Positions 26,402-33,958 of a stretch of 64,000 nucleotides of DNA are shown one piece after another. The position numbers were made by a program, and so were the translations under genes. Under the pieces are notes generated by a model. The model saw nothing but the letters and a program-made list of their open reading frames with translations. It searched no databases and was not told the DNA's origin. Numbering within the stretch: position 1 is the stretch's first letter; every line of letters begins with the position of its first letter. The stretch comes from Sporosarcina sp. JAI121 (GTDB taxonomy: Bacteria > Bacillota > Bacilli > Bacillales_A > Planococcaceae). The DNA is taken from contig NZ_JACCCL010000001.1 in assembly GCF_013408665.1 (NCBI RefSeq), positions 1,255,136 to 1,319,135 on the forward strand. The letters run 5' to 3'.

Positions 26402-27187
26402 ATGAAAGCAACAATCGCTGTTTTGGGTGATACAGCCGTTTCAAAAGTGAATCAATTACAGACGAGTAAAAGTAGATACCTTACATTGACAATGATGGCG
26501 GGGTTTTTCCTTGGATTTGGGATCATTCTTATTTTTACGATAGGTGGTTTGCTAGGACCTACTAACTTTGCAGGAACGAAATTAATAATGGGCATTACAT
26601 TTGGAATTGCGTTAAGTTTGGTTTTGATGGCCGGAGCAGATCTCTTCACAAGTAATAATATGATCATGACCATTGGTACGTTGACGAAGAAAACGACTTG
26701 GTATGAAACTATACAAATTTGGACATTCAGCTATTTGGGCAACTTTGCCGGAGCGATTCTCGTTGCCGCACTTTTTTTCTATTCGGGTCTGGCTTCAGGC
26801 GATACGGCAGACTATATCAATACAGCGGCAAGCGCTAAGATGAATACGCCGTTCGTAGAGTTGCTTATTCGCGGAATACTTTGTAATATTCTCGTCTGTT
26901 TGGCCGTTTGGTGTGCATTTAAGCTTAAGGAAGAAACCGCAAAATTGATTATGATTTTTTGGTGTTTATTCGCGTTTATCACCTCGGGGTTCGAGCATAG
27001 TATCGCAAACATGACCTTGCTTTCCATCGCACTGATGGTTCCTCATCCTGAAACAGTATCATTGGCAGGATTGGCGGCAAACTTAGTGCCCGTGACAATC
27101 GGCAATATCATTGGTGGAGCTGTTTTCATTGGCGCTGCATACTGGTTCGCGAATTCCGAAAAGAACTTAGAAATCTCCGAGAAATAA
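26402..27187 (+). CDS. Formate/nitrite transporter family channel
   Basis: A 261-residue, six-helix protein of the FocA/NirC family. MAGADLFTSNNMIMTIG holds the family's FTSNxM-like segment, YLGNFAGAILVA marks helix 3, and ITSGFEHSIANMTLL contains the conserved SGFEHxIANM signature with the channel histidine. FNT pentamers move formate, nitrite or hydrosulfide across the membrane. CTGGAGG precedes the ATG at 26402; the longer open frame upstream has no SD. No formate or nitrite enzyme genes lie next to it. Confidence 0.93.
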   Translation: MKATIAVLGDTAVSKVNQLQTSKSRYLTLTMMAGFFLGFGIILIFTIGGLLGPTNFAGTKLIMGITFGIALSLVLMAGADLFTSNNMIMTIGTLTKKTTWYETIQIWTFSYLGNFAGAILVAALFFYSGLASGDTADYINTAASAKMNTPFVELLIRGILCNILVCLAVWCAFKLKEETAKLIMIFWCLFAFITSGFEHSIANMTLLSIALMVPHPETVSLAGLAANLVPVTIGNIIGGAVFIGAAYWFANSEKNLEISEK

Positions 27188-27510
27188 CTAAGTGAATGCA
27201 TTTTCCGCTTTTTGGAGCTTGACAATAGAATTTAGTACATTTTTTAAAGTGATTAATGAATGTACCAATTTCACAATTACTAATTTCAATTGAAAATATG
27301 AACATTAACGTATTTTCGCCAACAATTATTCATTTAAATGGATGAGTTCCGTTGATTGTAACGGAAAACGTCCGCCTCTCGTTACAATCAAGCTTGTTCG
27401 GATTTTAATACAAAAAATTCTCTATTATGAAATTGACTCGAATGCAAAATTCAATTGGAAGTACCATTACTTAAAACGATTTCTATTTTCGAATTTGCCT
27501 TTTAAACATG
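27188..27510. other. Intergenic region with a perfect 12-base inverted repeat
   Basis: TTGATTGTAACG (27352-27363) and CGTTACAATCAA (27380-27391) are exact inverted copies 16 bases apart. No gene or ribosome binding site accompanies them. The rest of the region is AT-rich with nothing I can name. Confidence 0.6.
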
Positions 27511-27517
27511 ATCAAGG

Positions 27518-27560
27518 CCCAGCTTCTCATCCCTAACAAAGGGAAAGAGGCTGGTTTTTA
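27518..27560 (+). terminator. Rho-independent terminator
   Basis: CCAGCTTCTCATCCCT pairs with AGGGAAAGAGGCTGG with a small bulge, followed by TTTTT. It lies 330 bases after the channel gene, so that transcript may have a long 3' region. Confidence 0.75.
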
Positions 27561-27733
27561 CTTATTTATCATTTTGCACGGATTCTTTGAAAAGAATCAT
27601 TTTGGGCCCTCATTTTGACTAATAATACACTCTGTACCTACTTTTCAATATGACTAAAAATTAGAATTGTATCTAATGTAACGATTCTTTTTACAGGTCC
27701 TCTTCATAGAATGTCAAAAGGGGGGGAATCCTT

Positions 27734-28159
27734 TTGTCGGCTTGGATCTGGGGCTTATTGATTTTTCAATTTATACTTGCGTTTTTCACCTACAAATTTC
27801 TATATAGGCGAAGAAAACGGATTTGTTCTCATCTAGGCATGAATGTGGCCATGGTAGCGGGTGGAGGGATGGCACTCGGAACGGGAATTCTTCTGATTTA
27901 TGAGTTTCCCATCTACTATATGGAGGTTACTGTACTAGCGTCCTTGGCAGGGATGGTGGCGGGAAGTTTATTCGGAGGGATGTTTGACAACCAGACACTG
28001 CTAACGGGCTATATTAGCGGTCTGATGACGGGAATGATGGCCCCGATGATCGGAGCGGCGGCGTCTTACAGTGTTGCATTCGCCATCATGATGGAGTTTT
28101 TTGTTTTGTGTTCGTTTTTGATGCTGTTTAAAGCGGCGAAATCTGTGCGGAAAACGTAG
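27734..28159 (+). CDS. Four-helix membrane protein of unknown function, paralogue A
   Basis: The 141-residue product has about four membrane helices with a basic RRRKRICSHLG segment after the first. Helices are rich in glycine and methionine (VAGGGMALGTG, GYISGLMTGMMAPMIGAA). It starts at TTG 27734, seven bases after a run of G residues. It shares layout and several patches with the next gene (basic loop then N/S-x-LG, a G-x-x-x-G helix, a GxxxGxMxxMxG segment), so the two look like diverged tandem duplicates in one operon. I do not recognise the family. Confidence 0.7.
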   Translation: MSAWIWGLLIFQFILAFFTYKFLYRRRKRICSHLGMNVAMVAGGGMALGTGILLIYEFPIYYMEVTVLASLAGMVAGSLFGGMFDNQTLLTGYISGLMTGMMAPMIGAAASYSVAFAIMMEFFVLCSFLMLFKAAKSVRKT

Positions 28160-28172
28160 GGAGAGACGTGAA

Positions 28173-28649
28173 ATGGTCTTATTTGGATCGATTTTGCTTG
28201 TGTTAAGTAGTTTGTTGGGCATCTATATGTATGCGCTATTCTATAAATCACGTTACAAAATTAGCAATCGGCTTGGCTTTACTGTGACATTGGCAGCGGG
28301 ACAGATTACCGGCTTTGTCATTGCGATGATGTTATATTTGATTTTCCCGATGGACTTTTCTATTATCTGTACAGTCAACTTATGGATTGGTATTGTAATA
28401 GGCGCTCAATTCGGTTCGATTGTAAGGAAGCAATCGGTGCTTGCGGGTTCTTTTAATGGGGGAGTCGCGGCAGTCATGGGGACGATGGTAGGTACTGTTG
28501 CGTTCGCTCCAAGCCTTTGTGGGTTACCCGCCTCGAATATGAGTTTCCAAAATACGGGCATTGCCATTGGGGGTTTTGGATTATTACTGCTTTGTGCCAC
28601 GACATTGCTGGTCAGATTCTCGGTGATGAATGAAAGGGAATCATCCTAA
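28173..28649 (+). CDS. Four-to-five-helix membrane protein of unknown function, paralogue B
   Basis: The 158-residue product has a first helix, a basic YKSRYKISNRLGF loop, and further helices including AGQITGFVIAMML and GSFNGGVAAVMGTMVG. It begins 13 bases after the preceding gene with GGGAGAG as SD, so they form an operon. The resemblance to the preceding protein is in helix spacing and Gly/Met-rich segments. They may form a heteromeric membrane complex; that is inference only. Confidence 0.7.
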   Translation: MVLFGSILLVLSSLLGIYMYALFYKSRYKISNRLGFTVTLAAGQITGFVIAMMLYLIFPMDFSIICTVNLWIGIVIGAQFGSIVRKQSVLAGSFNGGVAAVMGTMVGTVAFAPSLCGLPASNMSFQNTGIAIGGFGLLLLCATTLLVRFSVMNERESS

Positions 28650-28779
28650 AATTACTCGGGATTGTTATCAGAAATGATATTATTTTAAGCGATCGCTTGC
28701 GAAAAAATAGAAAAGCTTTTATTGTAGGTAAGGAAACAATAACGGAAAAGTTTTTATGGTAATAAAAGGAGAAAATAAA

Positions 28780-29274
28780 ATGGTTTTAGAAAAAAACACT
28801 GTTATTCGGAAAGAATTATTTAAAGCGATTGAACCATTGACGGATGAACAGTTCAATAAAATACCCCCGAATGGCGGATGGTCTCCAAAACAAATATTCG
28901 AACACCTAGCGCGAATGGAAACAGTGATTGCGACTACTATTGCCAGAGAACTAAAAAATCCCGATAGTCCAAAATCAATGAAGAAACCAATTGCATTATC
29001 AACGAATCGCTTAATAAAGGTGGAAGCACCCGGACATACGGCACCGACAAATGAGTATAAATCAAAAATAGAAATGAAAAATGAACTCTATGATTCACGT
29101 ATCTTCTTACTGGACGTGTATGATTTAAGTACAAAAGACGAACTTCGTGAAAAGTCATTCAAACATCCGATTTTCGGGCAAATACCATTGATTCAATGGT
29201 TTCCGTTTGTCGGATTGCATGAAAAACGTCATTTGAAACAATTGAAGAAAACAATTGAAATGGACAAAGAGTGA
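28780..29274 (+). CDS. DinB-like (DUF664/YfiT-type) four-helix-bundle protein
   Basis: The 164-residue protein has the DinB-fold histidine pattern: WSPKQIFEHLARME near the N terminus and GLHEKRHLKQL at the C terminus, which would complete a three-histidine metal site. Members include bacillithiol-dependent transferases and putative thiol-S-transferases. The ATG at 28780 follows AAAGGAG at good spacing; the frame is open from 28756. It is monocistronic with a strong terminator about 80 bases downstream. Confidence 0.85.
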   Translation: MVLEKNTVIRKELFKAIEPLTDEQFNKIPPNGGWSPKQIFEHLARMETVIATTIARELKNPDSPKSMKKPIALSTNRLIKVEAPGHTAPTNEYKSKIEMKNELYDSRIFLLDVYDLSTKDELREKSFKHPIFGQIPLIQWFPFVGLHEKRHLKQLKKTIEMDKE

Positions 29275-29353
29275 TTTCATCAAACGTAGGACAGGCAGAC
29301 CATTCACGTGTTATTCCAGTAATTAGACGGGTAGGATTGAGGAATCATCATAC

Positions 29354-29402
29354 AGCGAAGGAGCATCGGGAGAATTCTACCGATGCTCCTTCGCTGTTTT
29401 TG
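29354..29402 (+). terminator. Bidirectional terminator
   Basis: AGCGAAGGAGCATCGG pairs perfectly with CCGATGCTCCTTCGCT, followed by a T5 run on the plus strand. It lies between convergent genes. Confidence 0.9.
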
Positions 29403-29432
29403 AACTGTCGATGCTGAAATTTGGATCGATTT

Positions 29433-29705
29433 TCACTTCTTTAACATCTGTTCTTGTGCCATCCGAACCATTTCTTTTACCATATTACCACCTATCGGTC
29501 CACCGATATTACCCGCCTGTTCCGACGTAAGTTTGCCGTTATATCCTATCGATAATGGAATACCGAGTTCATCTGCGACTTCGTATTTCACCTTGTCGGG
29601 ATCGGTTGGATTCACATAATAACCTTGTGCTTTCATGACATCCGCTTTCAATTGATCCAACCCCTTACGCGCACCTGGCACTAAAATCCTGTTGTTTTTC
29701 GCCAT
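29433..29705 (-). CDS. Alpha/beta-type small acid-soluble spore protein
   Basis: The 90-residue product has the two SASP consensus blocks. The first is KYEVADELGIPL around the GPR protease site region; the second is NGKLTSEQAGNIGGPIGGNMVKEMV with the conserved GG pair. These proteins coat spore DNA and convert it to the A form, protecting it from UV. GGAGGGG precedes the ATG at 29705; the open frame continues upstream without an SD. It is longer than classic SspA/B because of a YYVNPTDPDKVK insert. Confidence 0.9.
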   Translation of the reverse strand: MAKNNRILVPGARKGLDQLKADVMKAQGYYVNPTDPDKVKYEVADELGIPLSIGYNGKLTSEQAGNIGGPIGGNMVKEMVRMAQEQMLKK

Positions 29706-29819
29706 TTTTTCCCCTCCTTCAATGACTAGTGTTTCCTCAAATTGAAAGTTCACTCGGGCAAAATAATTACCAGTAATTTTTTTTAGTAATCGTTGTATGA
29801 TGGTTGTTTGTACAAAACA

Positions 29820-29876
29820 ACAGCTGTCTTCAAAGTCCGCACATACAGGATTTTGGAGATAGCTTTTCTGCTATTA
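29820..29876 (+). other. Imperfect hairpin with a T tract, upstream of the VLRF1 gene
   Basis: AGCTGTCTTCAAAGTCC pairs with GGATTTTGGAGATAGCT with mismatches, followed by TTTTCTG. No plus-strand gene lies before it. It could be part of a leader, or an orphan terminator that stops antisense from the region between the genes. Confidence 0.4.
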
Positions 29877-29996
29877 TTCGAAATAAGCAACGTTTAATCC
29901 ACTAACGAGTTAATGAAAGCGTACTTACAATTCGTTTTAGACTATGCGCATGAGGGTATGCTAATAATGAACTCAATATTAAGGAGGTTACAAATT

Positions 29997-30791
29997 ATGC
30001 CATTAAGTAAGGAAATTCAAACTTTAAAAGAATATCAGTGTGATGACCGTTGTGTGTTGAGTGTGTATTTAAACACCAATCCAGGCGATCCGGAGCAGCT
30101 AAACGGGGCGTGGAGAATTCATTTGAAGAGTGGATTGAAACGGATAGATGAGTATTTGACGGCCTCCAATGATGAAAAAGAAATAAAAGCATTTAATGAG
30201 CTTAAGAAAAAAATTGAAAAAGAAGTCGAGGATCATAAGAATGAACTTAGCAAAGGTGTCGTGATTTTTGCGGCGCTAGACCCGGAATTATGGTCGGTTC
30301 ACTATGTTCAAGTCCCAGTGAAAACAAGCTTCCACTGGGAGAACAAACCGATGACCGAGGAATTGGAATATATGTACAAAGCATATCCGGAAGCGGGAAT
30401 TATTTTGCCGAGTTTCGGAGAGGTCCGCATTTTAGACACCGCAATGGGATCTGTCCTTGGTGAAATGACGTACGAATTCGATCCGAATTTAGAAGGATGG
30501 GGAGAACGGAATAAAGCTTCCGCTGCGCATAATGTTGGAAATGGAAGCACAAAAGGGGATGCCATCGAACCTCGCTTGAGAGAAAATCTACAGAGGTTCT
30601 ATAAAGGGATGGGTGAAATTGTTGGAAAACTGAAGAAAGAACGCGGCTGGCATGAAATTCATGTGTCGGGTGAAGCCGATTTGGCAAATGCTTTCGCCGA
30701 AACATTGCGAGAAAAACCGGCAAGCTGTATTTATAAAAACTTGAATAACAGTAAACCGAATGATGTGATTCACCAAGTTTTTGAAAAGTAA
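29997..30791 (+). CDS. VLRF1-type aeRF1-like protein (baeRF family 10)
   Basis: The 264-residue protein matches the bacterial relatives of archaeal/eukaryal release factor 1. It has an N-terminal CVLSVYLNTNPGD strand and a central domain with VIFAALDPELWSVHYVQVPV. The helical linker holds the substrate-loop-like AAHNVGNGSTKGD, and the C-terminal domain contains GWHEIHVSGEADLANAF. Relatives of this class are related to Vms1/ANKZF1, which release peptides from stalled ribosomes, so a ribosome-rescue role is a family-level inference. AAGGAGG precedes the ATG at 29997. It is monocistronic. Confidence 0.8.
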   Translation: MPLSKEIQTLKEYQCDDRCVLSVYLNTNPGDPEQLNGAWRIHLKSGLKRIDEYLTASNDEKEIKAFNELKKKIEKEVEDHKNELSKGVVIFAALDPELWSVHYVQVPVKTSFHWENKPMTEELEYMYKAYPEAGIILPSFGEVRILDTAMGSVLGEMTYEFDPNLEGWGERNKASAAHNVGNGSTKGDAIEPRLRENLQRFYKGMGEIVGKLKKERGWHEIHVSGEADLANAFAETLREKPASCIYKNLNNSKPNDVIHQVFEK

Positions 30792-30812
30792 AAGTGAATA
30801 GGCAATACAGGA

Positions 30813-30857
30813 AAAACGAACCGATCTCTAGTTTACTAGAGACCGGTTCGTTTTTTG
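30813..30857 (+). terminator. Terminator after the VLRF1 gene
   Basis: AACGAACCGATCTCTAG pairs with CTAGAGACCGGTTCGTT with one mismatch, followed by TTTT. Confidence 0.9.
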
Positions 30858-30920
30858 TAGTCCTCATTTCGGAAATGATTTTTGAACATACATCCCGCTA
30901 GACGAATAACATAGGTAAGG

Positions 30921-30964
30921 GTAGGTAGGTAGGTAGGTAGGTAGGTAGGTAGGTAGGTAGGTAG
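30921..30964 (+). repeat. (GTAG)11 tetranucleotide microsatellite
   Basis: Eleven uninterrupted GTAG units fill 44 bases, with near-matches on both sides (GGTAAGG before, GTAA after). Long perfect microsatellites are rare in Bacillales and mutate by slipped-strand mispairing. It lies about 37 bases before a candidate -10 and 70 bases before the LysM-propeller start, so unit changes could alter promoter activity. It is not in a coding frame. Confidence 0.97.
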
Positions 30965-30965
30965 G

Positions 30966-30990
30966 TAAGTGTGATCTGGGTCACGCCTTA
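30966..30990 (+). promoter_or_regulatory. Dyad resembling a Crp/Fnr-family site
   Basis: TGTGA-TCTGGG-TCACG (30970-30985) matches the Crp/Fnr consensus TGTGA-N6-TCACA in nine of ten fixed positions. Outer arms TAAG and CTTA extend the symmetry. It abuts the microsatellite and covers the expected -35 of a TACTAT -10 at 31001-31006. The binding protein is unknown. Confidence 0.5.
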
Positions 30991-31034
30991 CTTAAAAGAT
31001 TACTATGCTTTTAAAATGAAGGGAAGTGCTAGCG

Positions 31035-32855
31035 GTGCAACTCTTTTATACAGTCCGGCGAGGCGACACGATAAGCCGTATTGCAAAACGATGGGAAATT
31101 CCGGTGAAATCCGTTATCGCTGCAAATAACTTGGATGCTCCTTATGTGATATCCATCGGTCAGCAGTTGTCAATCCCCCCCGGTGTTGATAAATACCGGG
31201 TGCTGCCAGGGGACTCGGTATATCGAATTTCACAAAATTTTGGTGTGCCGATTTCTGTCATTGCCGAAGCAAATGCCCTTAAGCCCCCATATGTTTTACT
31301 GGCGGGGCAGTTATTGACAATCCCTCCCGGTGTTTCTCATTATGTCGTTCAGCCCGGAGATACACTGGTTCAGATAGCCAAACGTTACAATGTGACAACT
31401 GCTGGTAAAAGTGAGTCGAAGTTGATTCAACAAGTCAACCAACTGCCTTCTGTGACCATAAAGCCGGGGATGAAGTTAACGATTCCCTATGCACCGCTTG
31501 GCGAACGAGGGTTCATTGCGTTTGTTTCTAACCGCGGCGGCAATTATGATGTTTGGGTGTATAATTCACGAAACGGACAAAGTGAAGAACTGACAAATGG
31601 GTTGGGCGATGTATTTTCAAAGCCGATTTGGTCACCGGATAGTAGCAGGATTGCATTCGTAGGTAAGAACAGGATTATTTACGTTATTTACGTCCAGACA
31701 GGTTTGGTCGCGGGGATTGATCAGTTGGAAGAAGGAGGAGATTTCAGCCTAGATTGGTCGCCTGACAGCAAAGTGTTGGCTTATGCCGCTCGGGGCATCA
31801 TCATATTATATAACGCTACGCTCCAGGCGGCAAAAAGAATTATGGAACCGGGTGCATCCGATATCAGATGGTTTCCGAGCGGCACGGAATTATTGTTTCA
31901 AGCACTGGATGCCTCCGGAATAAGTCAGCTGTACCGTATCAGCACAAATGGAACGGGCAAACATCAATTGACTACAAACAAGGACGGTCCTCTCCATGAT
32001 ATAGCTCTGTCGCCGGATGGTGCCTTTGCTCTTTATACAACGCCGGGCGCAAGTGTTTCGATCATATATACTTTGGAGCTTGCTACAGGTGCCATTCATG
32101 AAGTGAAAGGCGGCCCGGATGGAAAAAATTATTTCCCGGAATGGTCGCCGGATTCATCGCGGATTGCCTTCAACTCTACCGCATTCGATGAACAAGGATA
32201 CTTCTCGCAAATTCGTACAGTTGGACGTCTGGGTGAACGCGAACGAGTGTGGGCGATATCGAATTGCTTCTCGACGCCTGTTACCTGGTCGCCGAATGGC
32301 AGAAAAATAGCATATCTTTCCGGATGTAAGGAGCGGGAATTTGCCAATGAGTTGTGGGCGATTGATTTAGGTCATCCGGTTCCAATTCAGCTCCTTGATG
32401 GCGTACCTATCCTGTCGTTACAATGGTCGCCGACGCCGGTAATGGATTTAGCAAAAAAAGAATTTACAAGCGAGAAATTTGACGTTAACTTTCAATATCC
32501 GGCAAGTTGGCAAAGCGTGAACGAGGAACGATATGAAGGCAGTGATGGATTTTTTCAATTATCAGCCCTTTTTGGAACGGATACGATGGAGCAGATTTGC
32601 CATGATGAAGCATTTCACCAGTTAAATCCTTATGGTTCGGCCCCGCAAATATTAATTTCGTCAAAACCATATATACAATCGTGCACCATATTGCCATCTT
32701 CAGACCAGCCGTCCGAAATGAAAGGGCAGGCGGCATTTATAGCTAAGTATCCGACACCGATCTCGATTAATGGGATAACTTACAATTATTTTATCTTATG
32801 GGCAGACAAGGAGCATATTCATGAGATATCCTCAACGATACTTTTTTTACCGTAA
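31035..32855 (+). CDS. Triple-LysM protein with TolB-like (PD40) beta-propeller
   Basis: Three LysM repeats come first: about 5-50, 54-99 and 103-154, each starting Y-x-V-x-x-G-D and ending L-x-I-P. A WD40-like PD40 propeller follows to about residue 465, with repeated WSPDSSRIAF, WSPDSKVLAYA, LSPDGAFALYT and WSPNGRKIAYL blades. A separate C-terminal domain of about 130 residues has no motif I know. LysM binds peptidoglycan or chitin-like glycans. There is no signal peptide, so it may act in the mother cell or spore coat/cortex, as SafA-type LysM proteins do. GTG 31035 is ten bases after AAGGGA; GTG 31026 is too close. Its promoter region holds the (GTAG)11 repeat. Confidence 0.85.
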   Translation: MQLFYTVRRGDTISRIAKRWEIPVKSVIAANNLDAPYVISIGQQLSIPPGVDKYRVLPGDSVYRISQNFGVPISVIAEANALKPPYVLLAGQLLTIPPGVSHYVVQPGDTLVQIAKRYNVTTAGKSESKLIQQVNQLPSVTIKPGMKLTIPYAPLGERGFIAFVSNRGGNYDVWVYNSRNGQSEELTNGLGDVFSKPIWSPDSSRIAFVGKNRIIYVIYVQTGLVAGIDQLEEGGDFSLDWSPDSKVLAYAARGIIILYNATLQAAKRIMEPGASDIRWFPSGTELLFQALDASGISQLYRISTNGTGKHQLTTNKDGPLHDIALSPDGAFALYTTPGASVSIIYTLELATGAIHEVKGGPDGKNYFPEWSPDSSRIAFNSTAFDEQGYFSQIRTVGRLGERERVWAISNCFSTPVTWSPNGRKIAYLSGCKEREFANELWAIDLGHPVPIQLLDGVPILSLQWSPTPVMDLAKKEFTSEKFDVNFQYPASWQSVNEERYEGSDGFFQLSALFGTDTMEQICHDEAFHQLNPYGSAPQILISSKPYIQSCTILPSSDQPSEMKGQAAFIAKYPTPISINGITYNYFILWADKEHIHEISSTILFLP

Positions 32856-32872
32856 AGCGCTTCAAATAGACA

Positions 32873-32907
32873 GAAACCACCAAGTCGATTACCCCTGGTG
32901 GTTTTAA
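32873..32907 (+). terminator. Terminator after the LysM-propeller gene
   Basis: AAACCACCA pairs with TGGTGGTTT followed by TTAA. It separates convergent genes. Confidence 0.75.
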
Positions 32908-32912
32908 CTTGG

Positions 32913-33116
32913 TTATTTATAAGTCTTATCCGATTGGCTAACTTCCCGTTGATTGTTGGAAGACATTGGTCCATGCTTCGGATTCAGATTGCCGAGTTCG
33001 GCTAATTCCAAAGAAATTTCTTCTTTCATGGCCCCTGTTTTTGCATTCGCTTTACGTTCTGCCTGTGACAAAAAAGCCGTATCTTGGGCAGATCCTTTGC
33101 TAATACCTTTACCCAT
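32913..33116 (-). CDS. Small hydrophilic protein, probable spore protein
   Basis: The 67-residue product is charged, glycine- and lysine-rich at the N terminus (GKGISKGSAQD) and has no membrane segment. An excellent GGAGG SD precedes the ATG. A sigma-G-like promoter lies about 50 bases upstream. Size, composition and promoter suggest a forespore-made small acid-soluble-type protein, but I do not recognise the family. Confidence 0.65.
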   Translation of the reverse strand: MGKGISKGSAQDTAFLSQAERKANAKTGAMKEEISLELAELGNLNPKHGPMSSNNQREVSQSDKTYK

Positions 33117-33153
33117 TTATAAAACCTCCAATTCCTCTTTTATGTTTCGACAT

Positions 33154-33183
33154 TAATATGGCTCGGCAAGCCGATTTCGATGC
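33154..33183 (-). promoter_or_regulatory. Candidate sigma-G promoter
   Basis: On the minus strand GCATC (33183-33179) and CATATTA (33160-33154) are 18 bases apart. CATATTA is a perfect CATnnTA -10; the -35 matches gyATR in four of five positions. Confidence 0.4.
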
Positions 33184-33480
33184 GCGGATTCGACGAATTA
33201 ATAATTCCGAATGATGAAACTGTGTAAAGAGACTCAAATTAGTACAATAAAGTATAAAGGTCGATTAGATTTTCGGTATTAATTGGAAAAGAACTCATTA
33301 TTAATCAACCATTCCATCAAGTATACCAACCGTTTGTGACAAATTTGTGAATTGATGCTATTTTTGCATAATCCGACACCTTTTTCAATCCAGCTGTTGT
33401 AGACTGAAATAGTTGCTTCAAGACATGCCAGATAATAACCTCAAGATATGAAGCCGAATATATCGTATGGAGGCAGATTC
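33184..33480. other. Intergenic region between divergent sporulation genes
   Basis: About 300 AT-rich bases with no gene. The Spo0E-like gene's SD (ATGGAGG) is at its right end. I could not identify a convincing promoter for that gene. Confidence 0.4.
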
Positions 33481-33645
33481 GTGAACAAGCTATTGAATGA
33501 AAAAATGTTGTTGGCTCAAATAGGCATTAAGAGGAAAATTATGTATAGGAGAGCAAAAACTTTCGGATTTACAGATCCAAGGGTTGTAGAATGCAGTCAA
33601 GAATTGGATGTACTAATTAATAAATATCATAAAAAAGTTGCATGA
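33481..33645 (+). CDS. Spo0E-like aspartyl-phosphate phosphatase
   Basis: The 54-residue protein has the family layout: two helices with the signature S-x-x-L-D (CSQELDVLINKY) in the second helix. These small proteins dephosphorylate Spo0A~P and delay sporulation. GTG 33481 is seven bases after GGAGG; the frame is open from an upstream ATG that has no SD. It stands alone and ends in a terminator. Confidence 0.85.
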   Translation: MNKLLNEKMLLAQIGIKRKIMYRRAKTFGFTDPRVVECSQELDVLINKYHKKVA

Positions 33646-33683
33646 TTAAAAATTCCATTGTCACTTTTGATGCCATCCCATAA

Positions 33684-33727
33684 AGAACGATCAGCTCTCC
33701 ATAATTGGGAACTGGTCGTTTTTTATT
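33684..33727 (+). terminator. Terminator after the Spo0E-like gene
   Basis: AACGATCAG pairs with CTGGTCGTT and is followed by TTTT. Confidence 0.8.
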
Positions 33728-33861
33728 GATAGGATATGGCGAAAAATCTCAATTTATTCAGCGCATGTTTATACAAATAATGAAGTAAGAATTCTTTTTA
33801 ATGAAATTTTAACTCAATTGGAAATGTAAGTGCTTCAGTGTTCAGAAAAATATAAATCTTA

Positions 33862-33890
33862 TTGACTAACATGCGCGAACAGTGTACTAT
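33862..33890 (+). promoter_or_regulatory. Sigma-A promoter of the ABC importer operon
   Basis: TTGACT (33862-33867) and TACTAT (33885-33890) are exactly 17 bases apart. Transcription would start near 33897. Confidence 0.75.
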
Positions 33891-33898
33891 TACGAATA

Positions 33899-33939
33899 AT
33901 TATTGCCGTAGAAAGAGTGTTCAAAAAGAAGGCAATAAT
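33899..33939 (+). promoter_or_regulatory. Perfect 9-base inverted repeat in the importer leader
   Basis: ATTATTGCC (33899-33907) and GGCAATAAT (33931-33939) are exact inverted copies 23 bases apart, starting at the predicted transcription start and ending just before the GGGGG SD. It could be an operator or a leader RNA stem. I see no T-box motif. Confidence 0.5.
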
Positions 33940-33958
33940 GAAAAAAGGGGGAGTTTAA

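Noticed and set aside
27342-27536. 64-codon ORF in the region after the formate/nitrite channel
   Set aside because: It covers the 12-base inverted repeat and the terminator, with no SD; composition looks non-coding.
30915-30970. CRISPR or telomere-like array
   Set aside because: The unit is only four bases with no spacers, so it is a simple microsatellite.
33727-33958. T-box riboswitch ahead of the ABC importer
   Set aside because: I looked for the conserved T-box sequence (TGGNACCGCG) and a specifier stem and found neither; the leader is only about 60 bases.
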